Source: an uncultured Eubacteriales bacterium
Lineage (GTDB): Bacteria; Bacillota; Clostridia; Christensenellales; Borkfalkiaceae
Assembly (NCBI GenBank): GCA_900542935.1
Contig: UQPN01000009.1
Span: 11,648-75,647, forward strand
Length of the DNA: 64,000 nt
Direction of reading: 5' to 3'
Under the pieces are notes generated by a model. That model was given only the letters and a program-made list of their open reading frames with translations. It ran no database searches and was not told the origin of the DNA. Position 1 is the stretch's first letter, and each line of letters opens with the position of its first letter. The translations under genes were made by a program, and so were the position numbers. Positions 1-6,735 of the stretch are shown in pieces.

Positions 1-195
1 GAATGCAAGGCGGATTATTACCTGAACAAGGACGGCACCTACACCGTGTTTTTAAAAATTCTGGCGCCCGTGCAGCCGATGCTGGAACTGAAATTCGTGG
101 TGCCGGACAAGAAAACGGCGCAGAACATTTATAAAAGCTGGGAACTGAAAGCTTCGGAACTGTATTCCGCGATTTACGATACGCTGGTGGATTAA
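1..195 (+). CDS. C-terminal fragment of an unrecognised protein
   Basis: Frame 1 is open from the window edge to a TAA at 193-195 and gives the last 64 residues of a protein whose start lies outside. The fragment is mixed hydrophobic and charged, rich in Lys, Tyr and Leu, and has no cysteine cluster, membrane segment or catalytic motif that I recognise. Codon use (GCG, CTG, GAA) matches the neighbouring real genes, and the TSCPD gene follows on the same strand 61 bases later, so I treat it as a genuine gene end. No function is proposed. Confidence 0.6.
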   Translation, partial: ECKADYYLNKDGTYTVFLKILAPVQPMLELKFVVPDKKTAQNIYKSWELKASELYSAIYDTLVD

Positions 196-256
196 CGCCC
201 CCTTTTCGCGACATCGTTAAACGTTGGAAAAAACACAACATATCGAGGTGATAACA

Positions 257-541
257 ATGTACACATATTCTACGAAAGGAACCTGTTCAAGACAGATTCT
301 GTTTGACGTAACGCCGGATAATACGCTGCACAACGTGCGCTTTATCGGCGGCTGCGGCGGTAATCTGCAGGGCATCGCGCGGCTTGTGGAAGGCAAGAAC
401 ATCGACGAGGTGGAAAAGCTGCTTGCGGGAATCCGTTGCAGAAACAATACTTCCTGCCCGGACCAGCTTTCCAAGGCGATTGCGGAGTACAAGGAATCGA
501 AACGGGAACAAAAGAGCGAAATGGAAAAAAGCGCGCTGTAA
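257..541 (+). CDS. TSCPD domain-containing small protein (TIGR03905-type)
   Basis: A 94-residue protein that is essentially one TSCPD domain. The name-giving TSCPD motif sits at residues 65-69, and a Gly/Cys-rich GGCGGNLQG stretch at about 31-39 is also typical. The domain is known from the C-terminus of some vitamin B12-dependent ribonucleotide reductases and as stand-alone proteins (TIGR03905 family) in Clostridia. The conserved cysteines suggest metal or redox chemistry, but the role of the stand-alone form is unknown to me. The start is the ATG at 257, placed after a GAGGTG Shine-Dalgarno; longer in-frame starts lack one. A short hairpin with a T-run follows the stop. Confidence 0.85.
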   Translation: MYTYSTKGTCSRQILFDVTPDNTLHNVRFIGGCGGNLQGIARLVEGKNIDEVEKLLAGIRCRNNTSCPDQLSKAIAEYKESKREQKSEMEKSAL

Positions 542-572
542 AACGCTTTGATTATTTTTCCGCTTGCTTACG

Positions 573-590
573 GGGCGTTGCGCCCTTTTT
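573..590 (+). terminator. Short intrinsic terminator after the TSCPD gene
   Basis: A five-base GGGCG/CGCCC stem with a TTG loop is followed directly by five T residues, 31 bases after the TSCPD stop. The stem is short, so it may be leaky; a stronger hairpin follows at 617. Confidence 0.45.
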
Positions 591-616
591 GAACGGGATA
601 ACGAAAAATGATTTGA

Positions 617-653
617 AACGAGGGAACCGCGTTTTGCGGTTCCCTCGTTTATT
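617..653. terminator. Bidirectional terminator between convergent genes
   Basis: A perfect 14-base stem (AACGAGGGAACCGC paired with its complement, loop GTTTT) ends in a T-rich stretch on the plus strand. It lies between the plus-strand TSCPD gene and the convergent ABC transporter operon, so it probably stops transcription from both sides. Confidence 0.75.
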
Positions 654-753
654 TATGCCGTTTTAAATGCTTTTTCCATCGGTTTTTCCCGCTCGTTGTT
701 TTGCGCGATTTTGCGCGGAAATCGGCGCGTTACGCGTTTACGGCACGCGCGAT

Positions 754-1500
754 TTACAGCACTCGCGAAAGGAAATCTTTCGTACGCGGCATTTTCGGCG
801 CGCCGAAAATCTCCGCGGGAGCGCCCTCTTCCACAATCACGCCGCCGTCCATGAAAATCACGCGATTGGAAACGTCGCGCGCAAACCCCATTTCGTGCGT
901 AACCACAATCATCGTAAGCCCCGTTTTTGCCAGAGAACGCATTACTTCCAGCACTTCGCCCACCATTTCGGGATCGAGCGCGGAAGTCGGCTCGTCGAAT
1001 AAAATCGCTTCGGGGTTCATGGAAAGCGTACGGGCAATCGCCACGCGTTGTTTCTGTCCGCCGGAAAGCTGTGCGGGCTTCGCGTTCACATATGCTCCCA
1101 TGCCCACTTTTTCAAGGTATTCCAGAGCGATTTTCGTAGCTTCCGCCTTGCCGCGTTTCAATACGACGGTTTGCGGCTTCACGCAGTTCTGCAACGCCGT
1201 CATATTATTGAACAGATTAAACGACTGAAACACCATGCCGACTTTTGCGCGGTATTCGGTGAGTTTTACGCTTTTATCGCGGATATCGACGCCGTGATAC
1301 AGAATACTGCCGCCGGTGAGATCTTCCAGCAGATTGATACAGCGCAGCATCGTGCTTTTGCCGGAACCGGACGGACCGATGACGGAAATCACGTCGCCGC
1401 GGTTTACGCCGAAAGAAATATCTTTGAGCACCGCGTGATCGCCGAAAGATTTCTGCAAATTTTTAATTTCGAATACGGGCGTATTTTCAAACGCTTCCAT
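754..1500 (-). CDS. Polar amino acid ABC transporter, ATP-binding protein
   Basis: A 248-residue ATPase of the GlnQ/HisP (polar amino acid uptake) family, the usual length. Walker A is GPSGSGKST near residue 42. The signature LSGGQKQR, the Walker B ending ILFDEPTSALDPE and the switch histidine in VVTHEMGFA are all intact. It would power import through the permease encoded just upstream, acting at the inner face of the membrane. The ATG follows an AGGAGG site that lies over the end of the permease gene; the spacing between the two genes is 6 bases. It is the last gene of a three-gene operon (binding protein, permease, ATPase) behind a lysine riboswitch, which points to lysine as substrate. Confidence 0.93.
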   Translation of the reverse strand: MEAFENTPVFEIKNLQKSFGDHAVLKDISFGVNRGDVISVIGPSGSGKSTMLRCINLLEDLTGGSILYHGVDIRDKSVKLTEYRAKVGMVFQSFNLFNNMTALQNCVKPQTVVLKRGKAEATKIALEYLEKVGMGAYVNAKPAQLSGGQKQRVAIARTLSMNPEAILFDEPTSALDPEMVGEVLEVMRSLAKTGLTMIVVTHEMGFARDVSNRVIFMDGGVIVEEGAPAEIFGAPKMPRTKDFLSRVL

Positions 1501-1506
1501 GATGCT

Positions 1507-2256
1507 TTACGCCTCCTTGATGTGAATTTCGGCTTCCGGATCCGTCTGCGAACCGAACACGGTATAATTTTTGCTGCCTTCCATTTTGCGTTCGACAAGG
1601 CGCAGCAGCCGCGTTACGGTGAACGTAAGCACGAAATAAATCGCGGCGCAAATCAGGTACGCGGGGATGAACTGAAAATACGTGCCGCCCGCGCTTTTGG
1701 ACATAAACATCAGCTCCGTTACGGAGATGACCGAAAGCACCGAGCTGTCTTTGATGTTCACCACGCACTCGTTGCCGATGGACGGCATAATGTTGCGCAT
1801 TGCCTGCGGCAGAACGACGTGAAGCATCGTCTGCCCGTGCGTCATGCCGATTGCGTGAGCGCCTTCGAACTGCCCTTTATCCACGGAAATTATGCCGCCG
1901 CGGACGATTTCCGCCATATACGCGCCCGTGTTGATGGAAATGATGATAATCGCAGAAACCAGCGGCATTTCCATTTTGGAAAGAAAGCCGTAGTAGAAAA
2001 GGAGCGCCTGCACCAGCATGGGCGTGCCGCGGAAAAGTTCCACGTACGCGGAAACGATTGCGTCGCCCGCTTTTTTCAGCACGCGGAGCCCCTTGTTTTT
2101 CGGCGAAGGAATCGTGCGGTATACGCCGATGAAAAGCCCGATGAAAAGCCCGATAAGCGTGCCCGCCACCGCCATTGCCATTGTATAGCCCGTCCCTTTG
2201 AGAAAGAGCGAACCGTATTCTTTTAATAATCTGATAATCCAGTCAAAAGTCGTCAT
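1507..2256 (-). CDS. Amino acid ABC transporter permease (HisM/GlnP type)
   Basis: A 249-residue membrane protein of the His/Glu/Gln/Arg/opine permease family. It has hydrophobic segments near residues 18-42, 60-80, 90-110 and 190-212. The cytoplasmic EAA-type loop that contacts the ATPase is visible around residues 125-150 (GQFEGAHAIGMTHGQTMLHVVLPQA). The segment before the first helix is short, as usual for the family. It sits between the binding-protein and ATPase genes, 57 bases after the first and 6 before the second. Substrate specificity cannot be read from the permease itself; lysine is inferred from the upstream riboswitch. Confidence 0.92.
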   Translation of the reverse strand: MTTFDWIIRLLKEYGSLFLKGTGYTMAMAVAGTLIGLFIGLFIGVYRTIPSPKNKGLRVLKKAGDAIVSAYVELFRGTPMLVQALLFYYGFLSKMEMPLVSAIIIISINTGAYMAEIVRGGIISVDKGQFEGAHAIGMTHGQTMLHVVLPQAMRNIMPSIGNECVVNIKDSSVLSVISVTELMFMSKSAGGTYFQFIPAYLICAAIYFVLTFTVTRLLRLVERKMEGSKNYTVFGSQTDPEAEIHIKEA

Positions 2257-2313
2257 TGTTATCCGCCGGGTAAATGTTTTTCAAAAACGCCGCGAAAACG
2301 CGGCAAAGCGTCG

Positions 2314-3174
2314 TTATTCGTTGGAAACGGGCTGACGGGCGATTGCGGCGCTCATCAGTTCTTCCCGTTCCGCTTTGGTGATTTTCGCCAACGCTTCGTT
2401 GACCGTTGCGGTGAGCGAGCTGCCCTTTCTTAACCCTACGGCGATAGACGCGTCCTCCGGGTTGCAGGTAAAGCCGTTGCCTTCCGCAAATTCGATATAC
2501 GTAAATTCGGAATACGCCGTAACCGCGGAAATCGCGCCCGGTTTTTCGCAAACGTAGCCGTCGATAGAAGAACTTCTCAGCGCGGAAGTCAGCGCGGCGA
2601 AATCGGGCAGAGCCGTTTGTTTTTTAACGCCGGCAATCTGATCGATGACGGAATAATGGAAAGTATTCAGCTGCCCTGTGATTTTCGCGCCCAAAAAATC
2701 GGCGATTTTCGTTGCGGCGGTATACGCGCCGTCTTTGCGGACGACCATTACGAGGTTGCTGTCGTAATACGTATCGGAAAAATCAATCGACTCTTTCCGT
2801 TCCGCCGTGGGGCTCATGCCCGCGATGACGAGATCTATGGTATTCGCATTCAGCGCAGGAATCAGCCCGTCCCATTCCAGCGGCTGAATCACCAGCGTTA
2901 CGTTCAGATGCTCCGCGATTTTTTTAGCCACCTGCACGTCGTAACCGTCGGCGTACATTCCGTCGGAAACGCGGACGGTGTATTCGTTTTCCGTCGTCTG
3001 CGCCCAGTTGTACGGCGCGTACGCGCATTCCATGCCCACCACGAGAGTGCCTTTTCCCTGCACCTTATCCAAATCTTTCGCGCCCGCAGAAGAGCAGGCC
3101 GCAAGCGAAAACGCCGAAGCCGCAACGGTGGCGGCGGCAAGAAGAGAAGTTAAAAGATTTTTCATGTTTTTCAT
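2314..3174 (-). CDS. Amino acid ABC transporter substrate-binding lipoprotein
   Basis: A 286-residue periplasmic-binding-protein family 3 (SBP_bac_3) protein anchored as a lipoprotein. The N-terminus has a signal peptide and a lipobox ending LAAC near residue 26. The mature part starts with the family's GTLVVGMECAYAPYNW-type segment and contains the conserved PLEWDGLIPAL and DLVIAGMSPTAERKESIDFS stretches. It would capture an amino acid outside the cell and pass it to the permease. The start at 3174 has an AGGAG site 10 bases upstream; a second in-frame ATG three codons later is possible. It is the first gene after the lysine riboswitch, so lysine or a related basic amino acid is the likely ligand. 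Confidence 0.93.
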   Translation of the reverse strand: MKNMKNLLTSLLAAATVAASAFSLAACSSAGAKDLDKVQGKGTLVVGMECAYAPYNWAQTTENEYTVRVSDGMYADGYDVQVAKKIAEHLNVTLVIQPLEWDGLIPALNANTIDLVIAGMSPTAERKESIDFSDTYYDSNLVMVVRKDGAYTAATKIADFLGAKITGQLNTFHYSVIDQIAGVKKQTALPDFAALTSALRSSSIDGYVCEKPGAISAVTAYSEFTYIEFAEGNGFTCNPEDASIAVGLRKGSSLTATVNEALAKITKAEREELMSAAIARQPVSNE

Positions 3175-3210
3175 TATGGTTTTTCTCCTGCGAAATTATT
3201 TTTTGCTATT

Positions 3211-3250
3211 TGAAAAATAAAAACTCACGATACTATCAAATATCGTGAGT
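3211..3250 (-). terminator. Leader terminator, expression platform of the lysine riboswitch
   Basis: Read on the minus strand, a perfect 10-base stem (ACTCACGATA with its complement TATCGTGAGT, 8-base loop) is followed by TTTTTATTTTTC. It lies after the aptamer and about 40 bases before the binding-protein start codon. That is where a ligand-stabilised attenuator should be, so lysine binding is expected to end transcription here. Confidence 0.8.
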
Positions 3251-3285
3251 TCCGCGCTTTTTTGGTTACGGCGAACGCCTAAATA

Positions 3286-3495
3286 TTCAATAGCTCAACC
3301 TGAAATTGCCTGCCGCAATTACAGGACAGTCGCAAAAGTGTTTCTCTTGCGCCCAGACAAGAAATTTTCCGGAATCAAAATTTCTCTCTTCGGCGTCCTC
3401 TCCTTTACCGCGTCGGCGTTGTTTTTCGCTGTGATTTCACTTAAAAAAAACAATCCGCACCGACGTTTATCATATCGGACGCGCCTCTATTATGA
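3286..3495 (-). promoter_or_regulatory. Lysine riboswitch (L box) aptamer
   Basis: On the minus strand the leader carries the conserved L-box blocks in the right order. These are AATAGAGGCGCG (3480-3491), then GAGGACGCCGAAG, then a stem capped by CTGGGCG, then GACTGTCCTG. A closing P1 helix pairs AATAG (3487-3491) with CTATT (3289-3293). The same blocks occur in the Bacillus lysC leader (AGAGGTGCG, GCCGAAG, CTGTC). The element starts just after a strong promoter and is followed by a terminator hairpin, so it should switch off the downstream amino acid importer when lysine is plentiful. Exact ends are approximate. Confidence 0.87.
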
Positions 3496-3509
3496 TTTTT
3501 TATGTTTGT

Positions 3510-3538
3510 ATTATAAACCGTTTTTTACGTTCTGTCAA
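3510..3538 (-). promoter_or_regulatory. Sigma-A-type promoter of the riboswitch-ABC operon
   Basis: Consensus TTGACA (3533-3538) and TATAAT (3510-3515) on the minus strand are separated by exactly 17 bases. Transcription would start near 3503, just before the lysine aptamer. Confidence 0.85.
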
Positions 3539-3607
3539 CCGTTTCCGCCGCGTTTTTACAAATTTATCGACGGAATTTTCGGGAAAATCGACTTTTTATC
3601 GCCGTTT

Positions 3608-4774
3608 TTACCGCAAATTTCCGAAAATTTCTTCGATAGCATGATTTTCGCCGCAAAAATCGATATACGTGATGTCGCGTGCGGTAATGCCCGTTTTACG
3701 GAACATTTTTTCGAATCCGCTTGCCAGCGCGCGCTTTTCGTTTTCCGTGAGCACGCCGGGCGTTCCGGCGGCAAAAGTATCGCGCCAAAGCACGGCGCCG
3801 AGGTCGTCCGCCAAAGAAAGTTCGCCGCAATTTTTTGGATACGACGCCGCGGCGTGATATTTTCTTACTTCCGCAATCAGAAGCTCCGCCGTGCCGGAAA
3901 CGGTGAATTCGCCGTACGTGGCAGGCACGAAAAACGTATCGCCGCGGCGCATGATTTTATCGCCGATTTTGCCTTCGCCGCTTACGCACGTAACGGCGCG
4001 GAAACTTGCGGCGTCGGTTTTCAAACGTTTTTCGCCGTTTAATTTCAGGCGGGTGAGCGTAAAGTAACGACTTACGCCGATACGTTCGCCCTCGGCGCAT
4101 TCCGCCGAAAACGCGATTTTCTCTTTCGCTTCCAGACACGCCGTTTCCAGCGCCTTTTTGATATGCAGTTCGCGCAGATTGCCGTTTTTATCGCGTCTGC
4201 CGTAATCGTAAATGCGATACGTCAGATCGCAGTTCTGCTGAATTTCATACACGAGACACCCCGCGCAGATGGCATGCACGGTGCCTGCCGGAACAAAATA
4301 ATGCTCGCCCTTTTTTACGGGATAAAAACGAAGTTTATCGGAAAGCGTGTTTTCTTGAATCGCTTTTTCGCACTCCTCTTTCGTTACGGATTCCCGGAAG
4401 CCGAGGTAAATTCCCGCGCCCTCTTCCGCTTCCGCGATGTACCACATTTCGGTTTTTCCGTAGCTGTTGTAATCGCGCAGCGCGTATTCGTCGGTGGGGT
4501 GCACCTGCACAGAAAGATCCTGCGCGGCGTCGATGAATTTCACCAGCATGGGGAATCGATCGAACGCCGTTGCGTTGGCGCCGAGTTCGGCGGCGGAAGC
4601 CGTTTCTTCCAGCGTTTTACCGTTTGCAAGCCGCGTTTTTCCGTTGGGATGATACGAAATTTCCCAGCTTTCCGCGCAGGGGCGCTTTTCCGTCTGCTTG
4701 CCGTATTTTTCCACAAGTTTCATTCCGCCCCACAAATTATCTTTACATTCGGGATATAATTTTTCGATTTCCAT
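3608..4774 (-). CDS. manA: Class I mannose-6-phosphate isomerase with C-terminal extension
   Basis: A 388-residue protein. Residues 1-303 match type I phosphomannose isomerase, which interconverts mannose-6-phosphate and fructose-6-phosphate in the cytoplasm. The zinc-site and active-site segments are visible: LSVQVHPTD (88-95), GKTEMWY (106-112), VPAGTVHAI (161-169) and YRIYDYGR (187-193). The family normally ends near the LLIAEV strand (298-303). Here about 85 more residues follow, with segments such as DDLGAVLWRD and ITYIDFCGENHA that I cannot assign. The start is the ATG at 4774 after an AGGGG site; an in-frame ATG 15 codons earlier would overlap the upstream gene and lacks a site. The gap to the preceding lipoprotein gene is 23 bases, so they share an operon. 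Confidence 0.88.
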   Translation of the reverse strand: MEIEKLYPECKDNLWGGMKLVEKYGKQTEKRPCAESWEISYHPNGKTRLANGKTLEETASAAELGANATAFDRFPMLVKFIDAAQDLSVQVHPTDEYALRDYNSYGKTEMWYIAEAEEGAGIYLGFRESVTKEECEKAIQENTLSDKLRFYPVKKGEHYFVPAGTVHAICAGCLVYEIQQNCDLTYRIYDYGRRDKNGNLRELHIKKALETACLEAKEKIAFSAECAEGERIGVSRYFTLTRLKLNGEKRLKTDAASFRAVTCVSGEGKIGDKIMRRGDTFFVPATYGEFTVSGTAELLIAEVRKYHAAASYPKNCGELSLADDLGAVLWRDTFAAGTPGVLTENEKRALASGFEKMFRKTGITARDITYIDFCGENHAIEEIFGNLR

Positions 4775-4797
4775 ATAAAAAACCCCTGTTCGTTTTT

Positions 4798-6114
4798 TTA
4801 TTTTGTTTCCGCAATACAAAGGCGCAACGTTACGTTGCCGTCGGGCACGAGCGTTTCGCCGACGCGATTTCCCGTTTCGTCCTGCCAGTACGCGTTTTCC
4901 AGCTCGGCTTCCGTATATTGCATCGACAGTTCCGCAAGCGCTTCCGCATCGAGAACGGATAAATCGCAGACTACGTACGTCCGCCCCGCCGTCGCCTTTT
5001 CCGTATACAAAACTTTACCGTTCCACATATACGTAACCGTTACTTTGAATTGTTTGTACACTTCTACCGTGTAAAACGCCTCCGCGGTTTCCGCCGCGGC
5101 ATTGCCGTCGGCTTCGCCCGATTGTGCGGTTTCGTCGTCCTTTAAAAATACCCGCAGCGTAAACGTATTCACGCCGTTTTGCAGACTTTCCGCCGGGATT
5201 GTTTTGCCGCCGGTTGCCGCAAGTTCGAAATCGCACAACGCGCCGCAGTCGATTTTATCCGCCAGCGACAGTTCGCTCTGCCCCGCGGATAGCGTGAATT
5301 TCAGCGATGTTCCGTTCAGTTCGCCGCCGTGCACGGCAACGATTTTCACCGCAGACGGATCGGCAGACCACTTTGCGTAAATGCGCAGATTCCCCGTAGA
5401 ACCGCGCTCTACCCCGCTTGTTTGATGCAGATATTCCGCTTCGGAAAACCAGCCGCAGAACAGATACCCCGTGCGCGCGGGAATAAAAAATTCAAACGAC
5501 GGCGTTTCCACCGTGTACGTTGCGGGAACTTCCTGCCCCGCAGGCACCATACCGCGATTCAGTTTGTAATCGATTTCGTAAACAATCGGCGTATACCGCG
5601 CTTCGAAGCGCAGCGTCGTTTCGCTTTGCGCCGATATGCGCACCCATTCTCCTTCATAGCCCGCGCGCGGCGGTACGGCGGGTTTTGCGATAATTTCATC
5701 GCCGAGAATATCGGAAGTATAAATCAACTGCCCGTCCGCATAAAACGCCGCGCGGCGCGGAATTATGCCGTCGTCGGCTGTTTTGTCGGAAGTATTCGTT
5801 GAATCATCGCCGCCGAACGGCGTTTCGCCCGCCCCCGTATTCTCGCCGGAATCGGTAATTTCCCCCGAATCGACTTCGTTTTCACCGTCTGTTTTTTCGT
5901 TTCCGGAGTCGTTTTCTAAGCCGGAACCGCCCGAAGGCGTACTTTCCGGAATTCCGCCGGAGGAGGTGCCGCCGGACAACGAATCGTCCGAACCGAGAGT
6001 TTTCACGGCGCAACCGGCAACGAAACTACAAAGACAAATCAGCGCGATTGCCGACGCGCAGGCGCGAATACCGCCCCGCACCGCCGATTTTTTTGTTTTG
6101 CATAATTTTTTCAT
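4798..6114 (-). CDS. Lipoprotein with InlB-type (Listeria-Bacteroides) repeat
   Basis: A 438-residue predicted surface lipoprotein. A basic N-terminus and hydrophobic signal lead to a lipobox ending FVAGC near residue 35. A Ser/Gly/Glu/Asp/Thr-rich linker (about 38-125) follows, which probably spans the cell wall. The folded part contains an InlB B-repeat-like unit: FFIPARTGYLFCGWF near residues 209-223, closing with LRIYAKW about 25 residues later. Related Tyr/Val-rich stretches occur on either side. Such repeats occur in adhesins and other exported proteins of gut Firmicutes; no enzyme domain is visible. It is the first gene of an operon with manA and has a good upstream promoter. Confidence 0.8.
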   Translation of the reverse strand: MKKLCKTKKSAVRGGIRACASAIALICLCSFVAGCAVKTLGSDDSLSGGTSSGGIPESTPSGGSGLENDSGNEKTDGENEVDSGEITDSGENTGAGETPFGGDDSTNTSDKTADDGIIPRRAAFYADGQLIYTSDILGDEIIAKPAVPPRAGYEGEWVRISAQSETTLRFEARYTPIVYEIDYKLNRGMVPAGQEVPATYTVETPSFEFFIPARTGYLFCGWFSEAEYLHQTSGVERGSTGNLRIYAKWSADPSAVKIVAVHGGELNGTSLKFTLSAGQSELSLADKIDCGALCDFELAATGGKTIPAESLQNGVNTFTLRVFLKDDETAQSGEADGNAAAETAEAFYTVEVYKQFKVTVTYMWNGKVLYTEKATAGRTYVVCDLSVLDAEALAELSMQYTEAELENAYWQDETGNRVGETLVPDGNVTLRLCIAETK

Positions 6115-6147
6115 TTGTGTTTTCCGTTCCCGAACGTAACTGTAATT

Positions 6148-6176
6148 ATTTTAACACATTACAATCGAAAAGTCAA
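6148..6176 (-). promoter_or_regulatory. Promoter of the lipoprotein-manA operon
   Basis: On the minus strand TTGACT (6171-6176) and TAAAAT (6148-6153) are 17 bases apart. The predicted start of transcription is about 30 bases before the lipoprotein ATG. Confidence 0.7.
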
Positions 6177-6256
6177 TATTATCATTGCGCGAAAGCCGAA
6201 AAACGACAAAAATTTCCGACAAAAAAATTTTTTTAGAAAAACAGCCGTAAAAAAGA

Positions 6257-6285
6257 TTGACACACCGCGAAAAAAGTGATAAACT
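6257..6285 (+). promoter_or_regulatory. Promoter of the tRNA-Val gene
   Basis: TTGACA (6257-6262) and TAAACT (6280-6285) with a 17-base spacer lie 23 bases before the mature tRNA 5' end. Confidence 0.7.
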
Positions 6286-6308
6286 TAAAATGTTCGTTTT
6301 TGAAAGAC

Positions 6309-6385
6309 GGATTCGTAGCTCAGTTGGTTAGAGCGCGTGCTTCACATGCACGAGGTCGCAGGTTCGAGCCCTGTCGAATCCACCA
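6309..6385 (+). tRNA. tRNA-Val (anticodon CAC)
   Basis: A 77-base tRNA including an encoded CCA end. The acceptor stem pairs GGATTCG with CGAATCC. The D arm (TAGCTCAGTTGGTTAGAGC) is present. The anticodon stem GTGC/GCAC holds a TTCACAT loop with anticodon CAC, and the T arm has GGTTCGAGCC. It decodes GTG valine codons. A promoter precedes it and a strong terminator starts at the next base. The last part of the gene is repeated 203 bases downstream. Confidence 0.95.
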
Positions 6386-6426
6386 AAACACCCCGTTTCG
6401 GCATTGCCGTTGCGGGGTGTTTTTTA
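6386..6426 (+). terminator. Intrinsic terminator of tRNA-Val
   Basis: AAACACCCCG pairs with CGGGGTGTTT across a 17-base loop, followed by a T-run. It begins immediately after the tRNA CCA. Confidence 0.85.
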
Positions 6427-6561
6427 TTGCGCTTTTTCGGCAGGGCGAGAGGGTGGGAGCCGCTTTGCGCGAGCAAAGCGTTTTCGCCACGCTACACTTT
6501 GCTTACGCTTTCTTCGGGCGAAAACAAACGATTGATTATCGTTTGGCGGGGCGCGCCGCTA

Positions 6562-6643
6562 CAGGCGCGAGCCCTGTCGAATCCACCAAAACACACCGTT
6601 TCGGCATTGCCGTTTCGGGGTGTTTTTTATTGCGCTTTTTCGA
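6562..6643 (+). repeat. Duplicate of the tRNA-Val 3' end and terminator
   Basis: This segment repeats 6359-6440 at an offset of 203 bases with only a few mismatches. It covers the last ~26 bases of the tRNA including CCA, the whole terminator, and the following GCGCTTTTTCG. The rest of the tRNA is absent, so it is not a second tRNA gene. The sequence between the copies (6441-6561) is non-coding and contains a GCTTTGC/GCAAAGC hairpin. No integrase is left nearby. Confidence 0.85.
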
Positions 6644-6735
6644 TAAGTTTTATGTCATATAAAAAATGCCGCACAAAAAGCATACGTTGCCTTTCGTACG
6701 GCGTTATATTCTGTTTATTGTACCGAAAACGGCTT

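Noticed and set aside
1048..2226. 392-codon open frame on the plus strand across the ABC transporter genes
   Set aside because: It is antisense to two clear transporter genes and its product is a His/Arg/Phe-rich mixture typical of the reverse complement of GC-rich coding sequence.
6562..6643. Possible second tRNA gene after tRNA-Val
   Set aside because: Only the T-arm end, acceptor 3' strand and CCA are present; there is no anticodon arm, D arm or acceptor 5' strand upstream.
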